Origin: Streptomyces fructofermentans | Lineage (GTDB): Bacteria; Actinomycetota; Actinomycetes; Streptomycetales; Streptomycetaceae | Reading direction: 5' to 3' | Length of the DNA: 56,128 nucleotides | Assembly: GCF_014651055.1 (NCBI RefSeq) | Contig: NZ_BMWD01000038.1 | Span: 1 to 56,128, forward strand | In this document: positions 25,810-34,806 of the stretch, piece after piece | Position numbering within the stretch: position 1 is the first letter of the stretch | How the letters are laid out: each line of letters begins with the position of its first letter | Program-made: the position numbers and the translations under genes | The notes under the pieces: model-generated | Told to the model about the DNA's origin: nothing | What the model saw: only the letters and a program-made list of their open reading frames with translations | The model's database searches: none

Positions 25810-26237
25810 GTGCGGGAAGCCTTCGTTCTGTTCATCATGATCGTGCCGAACCGTCAGGATGCGGGTGGCGGGCTCGCCGGGCAACGACGCGCCGACAACG
25901 GTTTGCCTACGAAACCCGCCGGTCAACGGCGTTGCCGCGAATTCGGTCCCCCTGGGCCATGTCCTCCGGACCAGCACGCGGTGCGCCGGGAACCGCACGC
26001 CTGTCCCAGTCCACTCGGCGGAGGCGGAGTCAACGACGTTCCGCACGAGCCGAAGCCGTACTCCTGCGGCAGGACATGGGCCCGGCGGGCCGGTTCCGGT
26101 GAATCGCGTCCCGCGCCGAAGTCCCCGTCCGGGACCGTGGCCGCCGCCGGCCCGGGTGAACACAGAAATCTCGTCCGCCGATGGATAGCGGCGGGCGGCC
26201 CGTCGCGTCGTGATGGTTGCGAAGAAGGGGAGGGTTG
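25810..26237. other. Intergenic region between small membrane protein and sigma factor
   Basis: A 428-bp divergent spacer. An AT-richer stretch near 25810-25870 probably holds the leftward promoter. A sequence GTGAACACAGAAATCTC at about 26155-26171 lies about 70 bp before the sigma-factor start and is the most promoter-like part on the plus strand, but the hexamers are ambiguous. No further gene is supported. Confidence 0.4.
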
Positions 26238-26789
26238 ATGAAGCCGTCGAATCACGACGAGTTCCGGGATTTCGTAGCCATGCGCTCCACCGCGCTGCTG
26301 CAACTCGCGGTGCTGCTCACTGGCGGGGACAGACATGCCGCGGAAGACCTGCTGCAGATCGCCTTGATGAAGGCGTACGGGCGCTGGGCGCACATCCAGC
26401 AGCCCGAGGCGTACGTCCGCCGGATCCTGTACCGCCAGCAGGTCAACCGCTGGCGTTTGCGCAGGCACCGGGCCGAGACGACCGTGCCCGTGCTGCCCGA
26501 GTCCGACGGTGGGACCGGAGGCGACTCCGACTCCGAGCTGCGGATCGCGCTGTGGGCGGCGCTCGGCCGCCTGACGAAGAGGCAGCGGGCCGTGGTCGTC
26601 CTGCGCTACTTCGAGGACCTGCCGGAGGCCGAGGTCGCGGCGCTGCTGAGGTGCCCGGTCGGCACCGTACGCAGTACGGCGCACCGGTCGCTCGCGAAGC
26701 TGCGGGTGCTCGTACCCGAGCTGGGACCGGAAGGGCGGACGGAACAGGTACGGCCGCTCAGCTACTCGTCGAAGGGGATGCAGGGATGA
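26238..26789 (+). CDS. SigE-family (ECF) RNA polymerase sigma factor
   Basis: A 183-aa ECF sigma factor, starting at ATG 26238 after AGGGGAGGGTTG. Region 2 covers DEFRDFVAMRSTALLQLAVLL and DRHAAEDLLQIALMKAYGRW; region 4 is the helix-turn-helix RLTKRQRAVVVLRYFEDLPE followed by EVAALLRCPVGTVRSTAHRS. No C-terminal SnoaL extension is present. It overlaps the next gene by 4 bp (ATGA at 26786-26789), so translation is coupled with the membrane-anchored partner, which probably controls it. Confidence 0.92.
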   Translation: MKPSNHDEFRDFVAMRSTALLQLAVLLTGGDRHAAEDLLQIALMKAYGRWAHIQQPEAYVRRILYRQQVNRWRLRRHRAETTVPVLPESDGGTGGDSDSELRIALWAALGRLTKRQRAVVVLRYFEDLPEAEVAALLRCPVGTVRSTAHRSLAKLRVLVPELGPEGRTEQVRPLSYSSKGMQG

Positions 26790-28135
26790 CGACCGAGCAG
26801 ATGGAGGACAAGGTCAGGGAGACGCTCCACTCGGTGGCCCTCGACCGGGTGCGGGCACCGGGGGACCTGGCGGAGCAGGTCGTACGGCGACGCAGCAGAC
26901 GCCGCTTCTCCCAGGCGGCGGGGGCGGCGGTGGCCGTCGCGGCGCTCTCCGCGGGCGTGGTGTTCGGCCTCGGGGGCGGCGGCGCGGCGGAGCAGGACCG
27001 TCCGGTACGGCCGGCGGTGTCGCCGCAGGGCTGGAAGCCGTGGCACAGCGACGTCCCGGGTGTCAGCGAGCGCGGCTGCCTGGCGGACGGGTCCTCGCTC
27101 TACTGCGGCGGGTCCGACTTCGACGCGGCGAAGTTCGACGCGAACACAGGCGAGCGGCTGTGGACGGTCGAGGTCAATCGTGAGGGCGACGGCCCCGACC
27201 ACCCGTTCGCCGCGCGCGACGGTGTGGTCTTCGCCTACCGCAACCACACCGCGCGGAACGAGCCGGGCGGTGACTACATGGGCGGCACGGATCTGATGGC
27301 CCTGGACGCCGGCACCGGCGACGTCCGGTGGTCGGTCCGGATGCCGCAGGACGACCGCGGCGACCAGGCCGCCATGCTGATCAACGGCGCGATCTGGGCG
27401 AACACCCCGTCGCTGCGCACGATGTCGGCCCTCGATCCGCTGACCGGCGAGGAGAAGTGGCGCCACACGTGGGACAAGGGAATCGTCTGTCAGAGGGCGG
27501 TCCTGAGCGGTGTCCCCCACCTCGCGTGCACGCCGGACACCGAGAAGGCTCACGACACCGACGTGTTCCGGCTCGATCCGGTCACCGGAAGCGCCGAGAA
27601 GGTCACGACCGTGCCCGGCAGGCAGGCGCTCATCGGGACATCGGGCGACCGGATGGTCCTCGGCGGGCTGAAGGCCGACGCCGACCGGGACCTCCGGGTG
27701 ACAACGGTCAGCGGTTCGGGGAAGCAGAGCTCGCACACCTACCGGACCGAGGGGCAGGTGGCCAACCGGAACGTCGTCGGTGACCTGCTGATCTCCGTGT
27801 CCTGGAAGGGGGAGGCCTCGGTCGCCTCGCTGTCCACGGGGAAGACTCTGTGGACCGCTCCGGTCGGCGTCTCGATGCCCGACGAGGAGACGCTGACGGG
27901 CATCGCGCCCCCCGCGGTGTCGGAGGAGCGGGGGATCGTGTACTTCTTCAGCCCGACAGGCGATCTGTCCGGCCTCGACCTGCGCACGGGGGAGCGGGTC
28001 TGGCGGGCTCACGTGGACATGGGCCGGACGAAGTTCCGCCTCGCGGACTCGCCCCAGGTCCTGCTCTACGAGGACGTACTGGTGGCCCGCAACGGAACCA
28101 CGATGGTGTCGCTCCTGCCGAGGACCGGCGACTGA
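26786..28135 (+). CDS. Membrane-anchored PQQ-like beta-propeller protein, probable sigma-factor partner
   Basis: A 449-aa protein whose ATG overlaps the sigma-factor stop. The cytoplasmic N-terminus (residues 1-40) is charged (MTTEQMEDKVRETLHS) and could bind the sigma factor. One membrane helix spans about 42-63 (AAGAAVAVAALSAGVVFGLG), and the rest is an extracytoplasmic PQQ-like propeller with repeated G-x-x-x-W motifs such as GERLWTVEV, GDVRWSVRM, GEEKWRHTW, GKTLWTAPV and GERVWRAHV. No zinc-binding anti-sigma HxxxCxxC motif is seen, so calling it an anti-sigma factor is inference from gene order. Confidence 0.8.
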   Translation: MTTEQMEDKVRETLHSVALDRVRAPGDLAEQVVRRRSRRRFSQAAGAAVAVAALSAGVVFGLGGGGAAEQDRPVRPAVSPQGWKPWHSDVPGVSERGCLADGSSLYCGGSDFDAAKFDANTGERLWTVEVNREGDGPDHPFAARDGVVFAYRNHTARNEPGGDYMGGTDLMALDAGTGDVRWSVRMPQDDRGDQAAMLINGAIWANTPSLRTMSALDPLTGEEKWRHTWDKGIVCQRAVLSGVPHLACTPDTEKAHDTDVFRLDPVTGSAEKVTTVPGRQALIGTSGDRMVLGGLKADADRDLRVTTVSGSGKQSSHTYRTEGQVANRNVVGDLLISVSWKGEASVASLSTGKTLWTAPVGVSMPDEETLTGIAPPAVSEERGIVYFFSPTGDLSGLDLRTGERVWRAHVDMGRTKFRLADSPQVLLYEDVLVARNGTTMVSLLPRTGD

Positions 28136-28141
28136 CCTGAC

Positions 28142-28182
28142 GGGCCCGGGCGGCGACGGCACCCCCGTCCCGGCCCGGGCCC
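28142..28182. terminator. Terminator-like inverted repeat between convergent genes
   Basis: GGGCCCGGGC (28142-28151) pairs with GCCCGGGCCC (28173-28182) across a 21-nt spacer, between the propeller gene and the sirtuin gene. Confidence 0.55.
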
Positions 28183-28268
28183 CCGGCCAGGGACTGCCGG
28201 AGCCCTGGCGACAGGCACCCGCAGGGCCGTGGCGGACTCGACGGACTCCGGTGCCGCTCCCGGCTCCG

Positions 28269-29177
28269 TCAGATGCCCGCTCCGGCGGTGGTCCCGTCGA
28301 GCGGGATGTCCAGGTGTCCGGCCACGGTGGTGAGGGCCGTTCCCAGGGGGAGGGCGATCCGGGTGAGGGCATGCCGGTCGCCCCGGGTCGGGTCCCGGTT
28401 GACGATCAGTACCGGCTTCCCGGCCTGGGCCGCCTGCCGGACGAACCGCAGCCCTGACATCACGGTCAGCGACGAGCCCAGGACCAGCAGGGAGGCCGCC
28501 TCGCCGACCAGTCGGCGGCAGTGCTCGACCCGTGCCGGCGGAACGGATTCGCCGAAGAACACCACGTCCGGCTTGAGGATGCCGCCGCAGGCCGTGCACG
28601 GCATCACGCGGAAGTCCCCGACCTGTTCGTCGGTGAGGTCGGCGTCACCGTCCGGATTGATCGTCCCGGTCGACGGATCGAAGCCCGGGTTGGCCTCGTC
28701 GAGGCGTACGGCGAGTTCGCGGCGGCTGCTCACGGCGCCGCAGGAGAGGCAGACGACCCGGTCCAGGCTTCCGTGGAGTTCCACGACGCCGTCGCTGCCG
28801 GCCGCCTGGTGCAGACCGTCGACGTTCTGGGTGATGACCCCGGAGAGCAGTCCGTGCCGTCCGAATACGGTGACCGCCCGGTGCCCGTCGTTGGGGCGCG
28901 CGCGGCCGAAGGTGCGCCAGCCCAGGTGGCTGCGCGCCCAGTACCGCCGCCTGGCCCCCGTGCTCGCGGTGAAGTCCTGGTAGGTCATCGGGGTGTGCCG
29001 GCTCAGGCTCCCGCTCTCACCCCGGTAGTCGGGGATGCCCGACTCCGTGGAGATGCCCGCCCCGCTCAGCACCAGTACGCCGCCGGTGCCGAGCGCGTCG
29101 GTCACCGGCCCGAGATCCGTGGTGCCCGGCAGCGAGTCGTCGGTGGGGGTCCAGCTCAGAGTGGGGCGCATGCGCAT
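28269..29177 (-). CDS. SIR2-family NAD-dependent protein deacetylase (sirtuin)
   Basis: A 302-aa sirtuin. Key motifs are GAGISTESGIPDYRG (NAD binding), TQNVDGLH with catalytic-type His in VELHGSL, and a zinc tetrad from CLSCG and CTACGG separated by about 45 residues. FFGESVP and LGSSLTVMSG complete the Rossmann part. It should remove acyl groups from protein lysines in the cytoplasm. The start is one of two ATGs (29177 or 29171). TACCCT lies six bases before 29177, allowing a leaderless transcript; no ribosome-binding site is visible. Confidence 0.92.
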   Translation of the reverse strand: MRMRPTLSWTPTDDSLPGTTDLGPVTDALGTGGVLVLSGAGISTESGIPDYRGESGSLSRHTPMTYQDFTASTGARRRYWARSHLGWRTFGRARPNDGHRAVTVFGRHGLLSGVITQNVDGLHQAAGSDGVVELHGSLDRVVCLSCGAVSSRRELAVRLDEANPGFDPSTGTINPDGDADLTDEQVGDFRVMPCTACGGILKPDVVFFGESVPPARVEHCRRLVGEAASLLVLGSSLTVMSGLRFVRQAAQAGKPVLIVNRDPTRGDRHALTRIALPLGTALTTVAGHLDIPLDGTTAGAGI

Positions 29178-29691
29178 GCTGCAAGGGTACGGATGCGGAT
29201 CGGCAACCGGCGGCGGGCGCCCGTGCGCGAGGCTCCGCGGCTGCCGTCCACGCGCTGCATCCGCGCGACCTCGCCGAGTGCGCTGCCGTGGGCCGTGAGC
29301 GGTGGGCCGTCGACCGTCGGCCCGCAGCCCTGGGCCGGGTGAGTCTGCGTGATCAGCGCCTTCCGCCAGGCTCCGAGCGGGTGCCCGCCGTCGTACGGCC
29401 GCGGCGACACGGGCGGCCTCGCCGGGGACGGCCGAACCGATTCGTTCGCGCAGCCCGCCGCAGGCTACGCCACCGGTACGGGACACCTCGCCGCACCTAT
29501 CGACCAGGTACGGCACCGACCTCGCCGCACCGGCACCGGCGGGCCGCCCCGGAGCGCGGCCCGACTGCCCGCCACGACGACGGCTCCCCCGGGAGGCCGC
29601 ACGGGCCGCGGGCAGCCCTCCGGGTGATGTTCTCGCGGGTCGCGCGGCGCCGGGCCGACCGCTGAGCACCGCGGGCCGAATACTGCCGATC
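29178..29691. other. 514-bp region without a supported gene
   Basis: The sequence lies between the divergent sirtuin and serine-hydrolase-like genes. Short frames on both strands lack start signals and family resemblance. It is uniformly GC-rich. A relic of a coding region cannot be excluded, because the amino-acid composition of one minus-strand frame is not extreme, but nothing is identifiable. Confidence 0.4.
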
Positions 29692-30918
29692 ATGCGACCC
29701 ACTCGTGCGATTTTCCTACTGCGTCTCACCGCAGTCACCGCCCTGATCGCCCTCGGGGCCCCCACCGCGGCCGCCGGCGCCGCGACGAACGACGGTCACC
29801 GCCGCTCCTGCGTCAGTTCCCGGGTGCCCGACCGCGGTCCGGCACGCGACATCCTGCGCATCGCCGAGCAGGCCAAGAAGGAGATGGACCTCAAGTCGGT
29901 CATCCTGCGGGTCACCGTCGACGGCCGCGAGGTCGTCACCACCGCGCTCGGCGAATCGATGACGGGCGTGCCGGCCGACCCGGCCATGCACTTCCGCAAC
30001 GGCAATGTGGCCATCAGCTACATGGGGACGGCACTCCTGCGGCTGGTCGACGAGGGCAGGGTCGGGCTCGATGACCCCGTCGGGCGCTGGCTGCCGGACC
30101 TCCCGCACGGACTGGGGGACAGGATCACCCTGCGCATGCTCGGCGCCTCGACCTCCGGGCTCGTCGACTACGTCACGGCTCCGGGCTTCGGAGACGCCGT
30201 CGCCGAGGACCCGTTCCGCCAGTGGACGGCCGAGGAACTCGTGGCGATCTCGACCAGCAGGCCCCTGTGGTACGAGCCGGGCACCAACTGGAGCTATTCG
30301 CACGCCAACTTCGTCCTCCTCGGTGCCGCGCTGGAGAAGATCACCGGGACCCCGCTCGACGAACTGCTCCAGCAGAAGGTCATGGGCCCGCTCGGCCTGC
30401 ACGAGACCCGCAACAGCTTCACGCCGGACATCCCGACACCCGTCCTGCACGCCTTCACCGCCGAGCGCGGGACCTACGAGGAGTCGTCCTTCTGGAACCC
30501 CTCGTGGACCACCGCGCCCGGCGCCGTGCAGACCACCGACATCTGCGACCTCGCCCGGTCCGCCTCCGGCATCGGATCGGGCGCGTTGCTGTCCCGGTCC
30601 GCCTACCAGGAGATGCTGAACCCCGGGACGGTGGGCCTGGGCCGGGCGACCAAGAAGTGCCCGGCGACGGTGTGCATCGCGAACACCGAAGCCACCCACT
30701 ACGGAATGGGCCTGCTGGTCCTGAACGACTGGGTCTCCCAGCACCCGCTGTTCTTCGGCTACACCGCGGCCCAGGCGTACCTTCCCGGTGAGCGGGTGGC
30801 CATCGCGGTCTCGACCACGAAGGGGCGCAGCACGCCCGACGGCCACACCGCGCAGACGATCACGCAGCGCATCGCGGCCACCCTCGTCCCGGACCACCCG
30901 ATTCCCGACTTCGGCTGA
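29692..30918 (+). CDS. Secreted beta-lactamase/DD-peptidase-fold protein with degenerate active site
   Basis: A 408-aa exported protein with a signal peptide ending near TAAAGAA (residue 31). The fold of serine beta-lactamase/class C-type carboxypeptidases is clear: LRLVDEGRVGLDDPVGRWLP, ITLRMLGASTSGLVDY, WYEPGTNWSYSHANFVLLGA and EKITGTPLDELLQQKVMGPL. However, the motif that should read F-R-x-G-S-x-x-K reads FRNGNVAI: the nucleophile Ser is Asn105 and the general-base Lys is Ile108. The second motif Y-x-N reads Y-S-H (His204). No KTG/HTG box is evident near FFGYTAAQA. It is probably a non-catalytic peptidoglycan or ligand-binding relative. Confidence 0.82.
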   Translation: MRPTRAIFLLRLTAVTALIALGAPTAAAGAATNDGHRRSCVSSRVPDRGPARDILRIAEQAKKEMDLKSVILRVTVDGREVVTTALGESMTGVPADPAMHFRNGNVAISYMGTALLRLVDEGRVGLDDPVGRWLPDLPHGLGDRITLRMLGASTSGLVDYVTAPGFGDAVAEDPFRQWTAEELVAISTSRPLWYEPGTNWSYSHANFVLLGAALEKITGTPLDELLQQKVMGPLGLHETRNSFTPDIPTPVLHAFTAERGTYEESSFWNPSWTTAPGAVQTTDICDLARSASGIGSGALLSRSAYQEMLNPGTVGLGRATKKCPATVCIANTEATHYGMGLLVLNDWVSQHPLFFGYTAAQAYLPGERVAIAVSTTKGRSTPDGHTAQTITQRIAATLVPDHPIPDFG

Positions 30919-31186
30919 CCACCCGTACGTACGGGCGCCCCGTCCCCTTGGCCCTCGCGCCGGCGCGGAACCTCGCGCGCGTGGGGGAAGCCGGCTTCGC
31001 GGAGCAGGACGTTCCGGCGAGGGGGACGGCGGCGTGGCGTGCCGGATCACGGCGCGCCGCGTGGCGAGGATGGGAGCACGTCACCTCCCCGAACCGGCCG
31101 ACGGCCGACGCGTGGGCACCGCCGACGGAGCGGGGTGACGGGTCGCCGGCCGGTGCCCGGCCGGCCCGGACTCTCGGGAGATGGAC

Positions 31187-32251
31187 ATGACGGTCAGTCG
31201 GGTGGGCGTGGTCGTGCACGGCGGACGTCCGGAAGCCGTGGAGACCGCTCGAAGGGTCCATGTGTGGTGTGCCGAACAGGACATCGCGTGCAAGGACATC
31301 GACGTGTGGACCGACCGCGGACGGCTCAGCGCCCGGCAGGAGGTGGCCGCCGCGGGCGATCCGGACCTCATCGTCACCCTGGGCGGCGACGGTACGTTCC
31401 TGCGCGGCGCCCGGCTGGCCAACCCCATCGACGCCCTGGTGCTCGGGGTCGACCTCGGCCGGGTGGGCTTCCTGACGGAGGTCCCCATGACGATGGTGCG
31501 CGAGGCGCTGGACGCCGTCCGCGAGAGCCGGATCGACGTAGAGCGGCGCATGCTCCTGACCATCCGCGCCTCGAACAGCCTGGAGATGCCCACGGACATC
31601 GAGACCTTCATGCAGTACGGCCGCGGTCCGCTGCTGCCGCCGCCGAGCGTGCGCCCCGACTGCGAAGTGGGCGGCGAATGGGGTGTCCCGCTCGATGTGG
31701 CGGCCCTCAACGACGTGGTCCTGGAGAAGCTGGCCAGGGACCGCCAGGTCTCGGTCGGGGTCTATGTCGCGGGCCAGCTGCTCGCCTCCTACTCGGCCGA
31801 CGCGCTGCTCGTGGCCACTCCCACGGGGTCGACGGCCTACAGCTTCGCCGCGGGAGGCCCCGTGCTCTCGCCGCGCGCCGAGGCACTCGTCTTCACGCCG
31901 GTGGCACCGCACATGGCGTTCAACCGCTCGGTCGTCGCCGCCCCCGACGAACCCGTGGGGCTCCGCGTGCTGGAGCGCTCGGGGCAGGCGGCGGTCAGCA
32001 TCGACGGCCAGCCCCGGGGCGTCCTCAACCCGGGGGACTGGATCGGCGTGTACGCGTCACCCCGCAAACTGCGCGTCGTACGCCTGGGGCCCATGGACTT
32101 CTACGAACGCCTGCGGGACCGCATGAACCTCACCGATGCCCCCGCCGCTCTCGCCGACGGAACGGCCGCCCCCCTCTGGCCCGTGACCACCGCGCCGCCG
32201 GGCGACCTCGCGCACCTGGCCATGCCCCGGCTTTCGGGCGGACCCGGGTGA
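31187..32251 (+). CDS. nadK: NAD(+)/NADH kinase
   Basis: A 354-aa ATP-NAD kinase. GGGAG at 31176-31180 favours ATG 31187 over the in-frame ATG 31181. The signature GGDGTFLRGARL is present, followed by LGVDLGRVGFLTEV, LNDVVLEKLA and ATPTGSTAYSFAAGGPVLSP, all standard for the family. It makes NADP(H) from NAD(H) in the cytosol. Length is slightly above the usual about 300 aa because of a 50-residue C-terminal tail. Streptomyces carry more than one NAD kinase, and the usual housekeeping copy sits with recN/tlyA; no such neighbours are seen here, so this is likely the accessory copy. Confidence 0.92.
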   Translation: MTVSRVGVVVHGGRPEAVETARRVHVWCAEQDIACKDIDVWTDRGRLSARQEVAAAGDPDLIVTLGGDGTFLRGARLANPIDALVLGVDLGRVGFLTEVPMTMVREALDAVRESRIDVERRMLLTIRASNSLEMPTDIETFMQYGRGPLLPPPSVRPDCEVGGEWGVPLDVAALNDVVLEKLARDRQVSVGVYVAGQLLASYSADALLVATPTGSTAYSFAAGGPVLSPRAEALVFTPVAPHMAFNRSVVAAPDEPVGLRVLERSGQAAVSIDGQPRGVLNPGDWIGVYASPRKLRVVRLGPMDFYERLRDRMNLTDAPAALADGTAAPLWPVTTAPPGDLAHLAMPRLSGGPG

Positions 32252-32315
32252 CGCGCCGGGCCGCGTCGGTCGTGCCCACGCGGCTACCGGGGGACGGGCG
32301 ACGGCCCGGCGACGT

Positions 32316-32918
32316 TCAGGCCGACTGGTCCCTCGATCTGCGCGGATCCTGGAGGCAGGACGCGACGACCACGAACGGCCAGAACGACTGGACGCCCGTC
32401 ACGAAGCGCTCCGCCACACCTGCGGCCCCCTGCCGTTCGATCTCGAAGAGAAACCATGCCGCGCCCGCGAGTATGACCGCGGTCGCCATGATCGACGGTG
32501 TACGTCTCAGGGCCCAGGGCGCGGAACCACTGCGATTGGCCGCCAGGACGGGCCAGGCCGCGAGAAGGGTGAACCCGACGACCGCCACGGTGCTGTGGCG
32601 CAGCGAGCCGCCGGTGAGCGGTGCCGGGATCATGGCCACGAGGAGCGCGGCCACGCCCCCGCCCGCCAGCGCGGCACGTCCGGCGACGGCGGCGGGCCGC
32701 AGGCCCCAGGCCGTGAGGAGATGGCAGATCCCCAGGGACACCAGGGCGCCGGTCATCACCCAGGAGCCCGCTGCTCCGTACGCGGCCAGGACGCTGATCG
32801 TCTGTGACACCGGGTTGTAGGGCGGCCCCTCCATGCGAGCGGCGACCACCCAGCCCCCGATGAACAGGAGCGGAGCCAGTCCCGACGACAGAAAGACCCA
32901 TTTGGGAACATTTGACAC
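32316..32918 (-). CDS. DUF998-family membrane protein
   Basis: A 200-aa protein beginning at GTG 32918 (VSNVPKWVFLSSG). Six hydrophobic segments and the sequence GPPYNPVSQTISVLAAYG match the DUF998 family signature near the first loop; later helices are GICHLLTAWGLRPAA, GGVAALLVAMIPAP and ILAGAAWFLFE. Function is unknown. TATTCT followed by six bases before the GTG suggests a leaderless transcript; a ribosome-binding site is lacking. Confidence 0.8.
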   Translation of the reverse strand: MSNVPKWVFLSSGLAPLLFIGGWVVAARMEGPPYNPVSQTISVLAAYGAAGSWVMTGALVSLGICHLLTAWGLRPAAVAGRAALAGGGVAALLVAMIPAPLTGGSLRHSTVAVVGFTLLAAWPVLAANRSGSAPWALRRTPSIMATAVILAGAAWFLFEIERQGAAGVAERFVTGVQSFWPFVVVASCLQDPRRSRDQSA

Positions 32919-33166
32919 TCGGCAAGAATAGAAGTGGCAAATCGTGAGGTACGGGAAGCGGCCGGAGGCGGGTCGGGCGTGTCCGCGCACCCGCGGTCGC
33001 GGTCGTGCCCCGGGCTTCCATCCGGACCGCGGGACGCCTCGCGGTCACGGGGCCTTGCCCTCGGCCGGGGCCATCCGAGTGTCTTGCGGCTGTGTCGGTC
33101 CGCCCGGGCCGAGCCGACTGACGATGCTGGGCCGACCAGGAACACGTCCAGAAGTGAGGATTCGGC

Positions 33167-33382
33167 ATGCCAGACGACACGGTCGGACGCTTCCTTGCGG
33201 CCTTGAGCCCCGAGGACCGGGCCGGCGTGGCCGCCAGACCGGCCGAGGAGCAGGAGAGTCTCGCCGAAGCCTGGGAACAGGAACTGGCCGGGGACGACGA
33301 ACTCGACGTACTCGACGAACTGTCCCCGGCCGAGGCCGAGGCCGAGGCGGCCCGCCGGGTACTCGGCAAGGGCCGCGACTAG
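33167..33382 (+). CDS. Small acidic helical protein, 71 aa
   Basis: MPDDTVGRFLAALSPEDRAG begins a small protein whose second half is a Glu/Ala-rich helix (ELSPAEAEAEAARRVLGKG). GTGAGGATTCGGC precedes the ATG. No family is recognised. It is followed by the DUF488 gene 163 bp downstream, with a short tandem repeat between them. Confidence 0.65.
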   Translation: MPDDTVGRFLAALSPEDRAGVAARPAEEQESLAEAWEQELAGDDELDVLDELSPAEAEAEAARRVLGKGRD

Positions 33383-33480
33383 ACATCACCGGCCACGCCG
33401 CGGAAGGGGCCGGAGCCCGGCTCTTCCCCAGTGGCAGGATGCGGGGCGACGGCCCTCCGCGCGCCGCGTTCCGACGCGAA

Positions 33481-33544
33481 TCCGTCCGAGAAGGCCGCGA
33501 CTCCGTCCGAGAGAAGGCCGCGGTTCCGTCCGAGAAGGGGGAGC
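33481..33544 (+). repeat. Three tandem copies of a 21-23 bp unit before the DUF488 gene
   Basis: The unit TCCGTCCGAGAAGGCCGCGA begins at 33481, again at 33502 (as TCCGTCCGAGAGAAGG, two bases longer) and at 33524-33525 (as TCCGTCCGAGAAGGGGGAGC). The last copy runs into the ribosome-binding site of the ATG at 33546. Confidence 0.75.
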
Positions 33545-33545
33545 G

Positions 33546-33926
33546 ATGACCTCCGCCGCTGATTTCCGTGTACGTCGCGTCTACGAACCGCCCGAGGCGG
33601 ACGACGGCCGACGGGTCCTGGTGGACCGGCTGTGGCCGCGCGGTCTGTCCAAGGAGCGGGCAGAACTCGACGAGTGGCTCAAGGACGTCGCTCCGTCGGG
33701 CGGCCTGCGCAAGGCCTATCACGCAGGGGAACTCGACTTCGAGGCATTCGAGGCCCACTACCGCGCGGAACTCGCGGAACCTGATCACGCGGCCGCGGTC
33801 GGTCACCTGCTCGACCTCGCGAGAGCCTCGGCCGTCACCCTCCTCACCGCCACGAAGGAGCCGGACCGGAGCCACGTCACGGTCCTCGTCGAGCATCTGA
33901 AGCAGCGGCCCGGACCCGGTCGGTGA
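33546..33926 (+). CDS. DUF488-family protein
   Basis: The 126-aa product carries the DUF488 signature: RVYEPPEADDGRRVLVDRLW ending PRGL, LDEWLKDVAPSGGLRKAYHA, and a C-terminal VTLLTATKEPDRSHVTVLVE. These are found in the YeaO-like branch. It is a small soluble protein with unknown biochemical role; some relatives have been linked to stress or nucleic-acid metabolism. AAGGGGGAGCG precedes the ATG. It appears to be alone in its transcription unit or with the 71-aa gene upstream. Confidence 0.88.
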   Translation: MTSAADFRVRRVYEPPEADDGRRVLVDRLWPRGLSKERAELDEWLKDVAPSGGLRKAYHAGELDFEAFEAHYRAELAEPDHAAAVGHLLDLARASAVTLLTATKEPDRSHVTVLVEHLKQRPGPGR

Positions 33927-34071
33927 GAGCGGTCGGCCCCGCGTCCGGAGCGGCCGTCGGAGGAGTCCCCGATCGGCGGTCGCCCCGGACGCCCCTGTCC
34001 GCGGCTCGAAAGCGGGCGGACACAGCCCCCGCCCGTCGGGTCCACCACCCGGATGCGGTACGAAGTCCGGT

Positions 34072-34683
34072 GTGAACGATCAGACCCAGCCGGCCACACT
34101 CCGTGTGTTCGTCGCCCTCGCCCCACCCGACGACGCGAAGCGGGAACTGGCCGAGGAACTGCGCCCCGCCTACGACTCGTACCCGCACATGCGGTGGAAC
34201 CGGATCGAGGACTGGCACATCACGCTGGCGTTCCTCGGCGAGTTGCCGTCCGGGACGGTTCCTGTGCTGCGGTCGGCCCTCGCCGGCCTCGCGGCGGACC
34301 GCCGGCCGCTGGGCCTGGCGATGCGGGGGAGCGGGAGCTTCGACGACCGTGTGCTGTGGAGCGGGATCGACGGCGACCTCGACGAGCTGTACCGGCTCTC
34401 CGCCGATGTGCGCGGAGTCGTACGGGAGTGTGGTGTCGCGTTCGTGGAACGACCCCTGCGCCCCCATCTGACGCTGGCCCGCGCACGCCGCGGCGACCTG
34501 ACATCGGCCGGCGAGATCGCCGAGGGGATCGCCGCGTTCAGTGGTCGCGGATGGTCCACCGAACGCCTTCACCTGGTCGGCAGCAACGCCGCGCGCGGCC
34601 GCGGACCGATCCACTACCGCGACATCGAGGCCTGGTCGTTCGGCGCCCGTGACTCCACCGGATCCCGACCCGACGTGCGGTGA
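34072..34683 (+). CDS. thpR: RNA 2',3'-cyclic phosphodiesterase (2H phosphoesterase)
   Basis: A 203-aa ThpR/LigT-type 2H phosphoesterase from GTG 34072. Both HxTx motifs are present: HITL in WHITLAFLGELP near residue 44 and HLTL in RPHLTLARARRG near residue 131. The N-terminal strand RVFVALAPPDDAK is typical. The enzyme opens 2',3'-cyclic phosphates of RNA ends and has also been described as a 2'-5' RNA ligase. The last 25 residues (FGARDSTGSRPDVR) are an extra tail. It converges with the FG-GAP gene on the other strand. Confidence 0.9.
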   Translation: MNDQTQPATLRVFVALAPPDDAKRELAEELRPAYDSYPHMRWNRIEDWHITLAFLGELPSGTVPVLRSALAGLAADRRPLGLAMRGSGSFDDRVLWSGIDGDLDELYRLSADVRGVVRECGVAFVERPLRPHLTLARARRGDLTSAGEIAEGIAAFSGRGWSTERLHLVGSNAARGRGPIHYRDIEAWSFGARDSTGSRPDVR

Positions 34684-34806
34684 CTCCGGGCGGCGCGACC
34701 GGGGGGGCCGGCGCCGTGCGCGGGTCGCCCCCTCCTGGTGCCGGCCGGGGCCCGCACGGACCCCGGCTGCGGGGCGCGGCAGTGTCCGCCGCCGCGCCCG
34801 CGGGGC

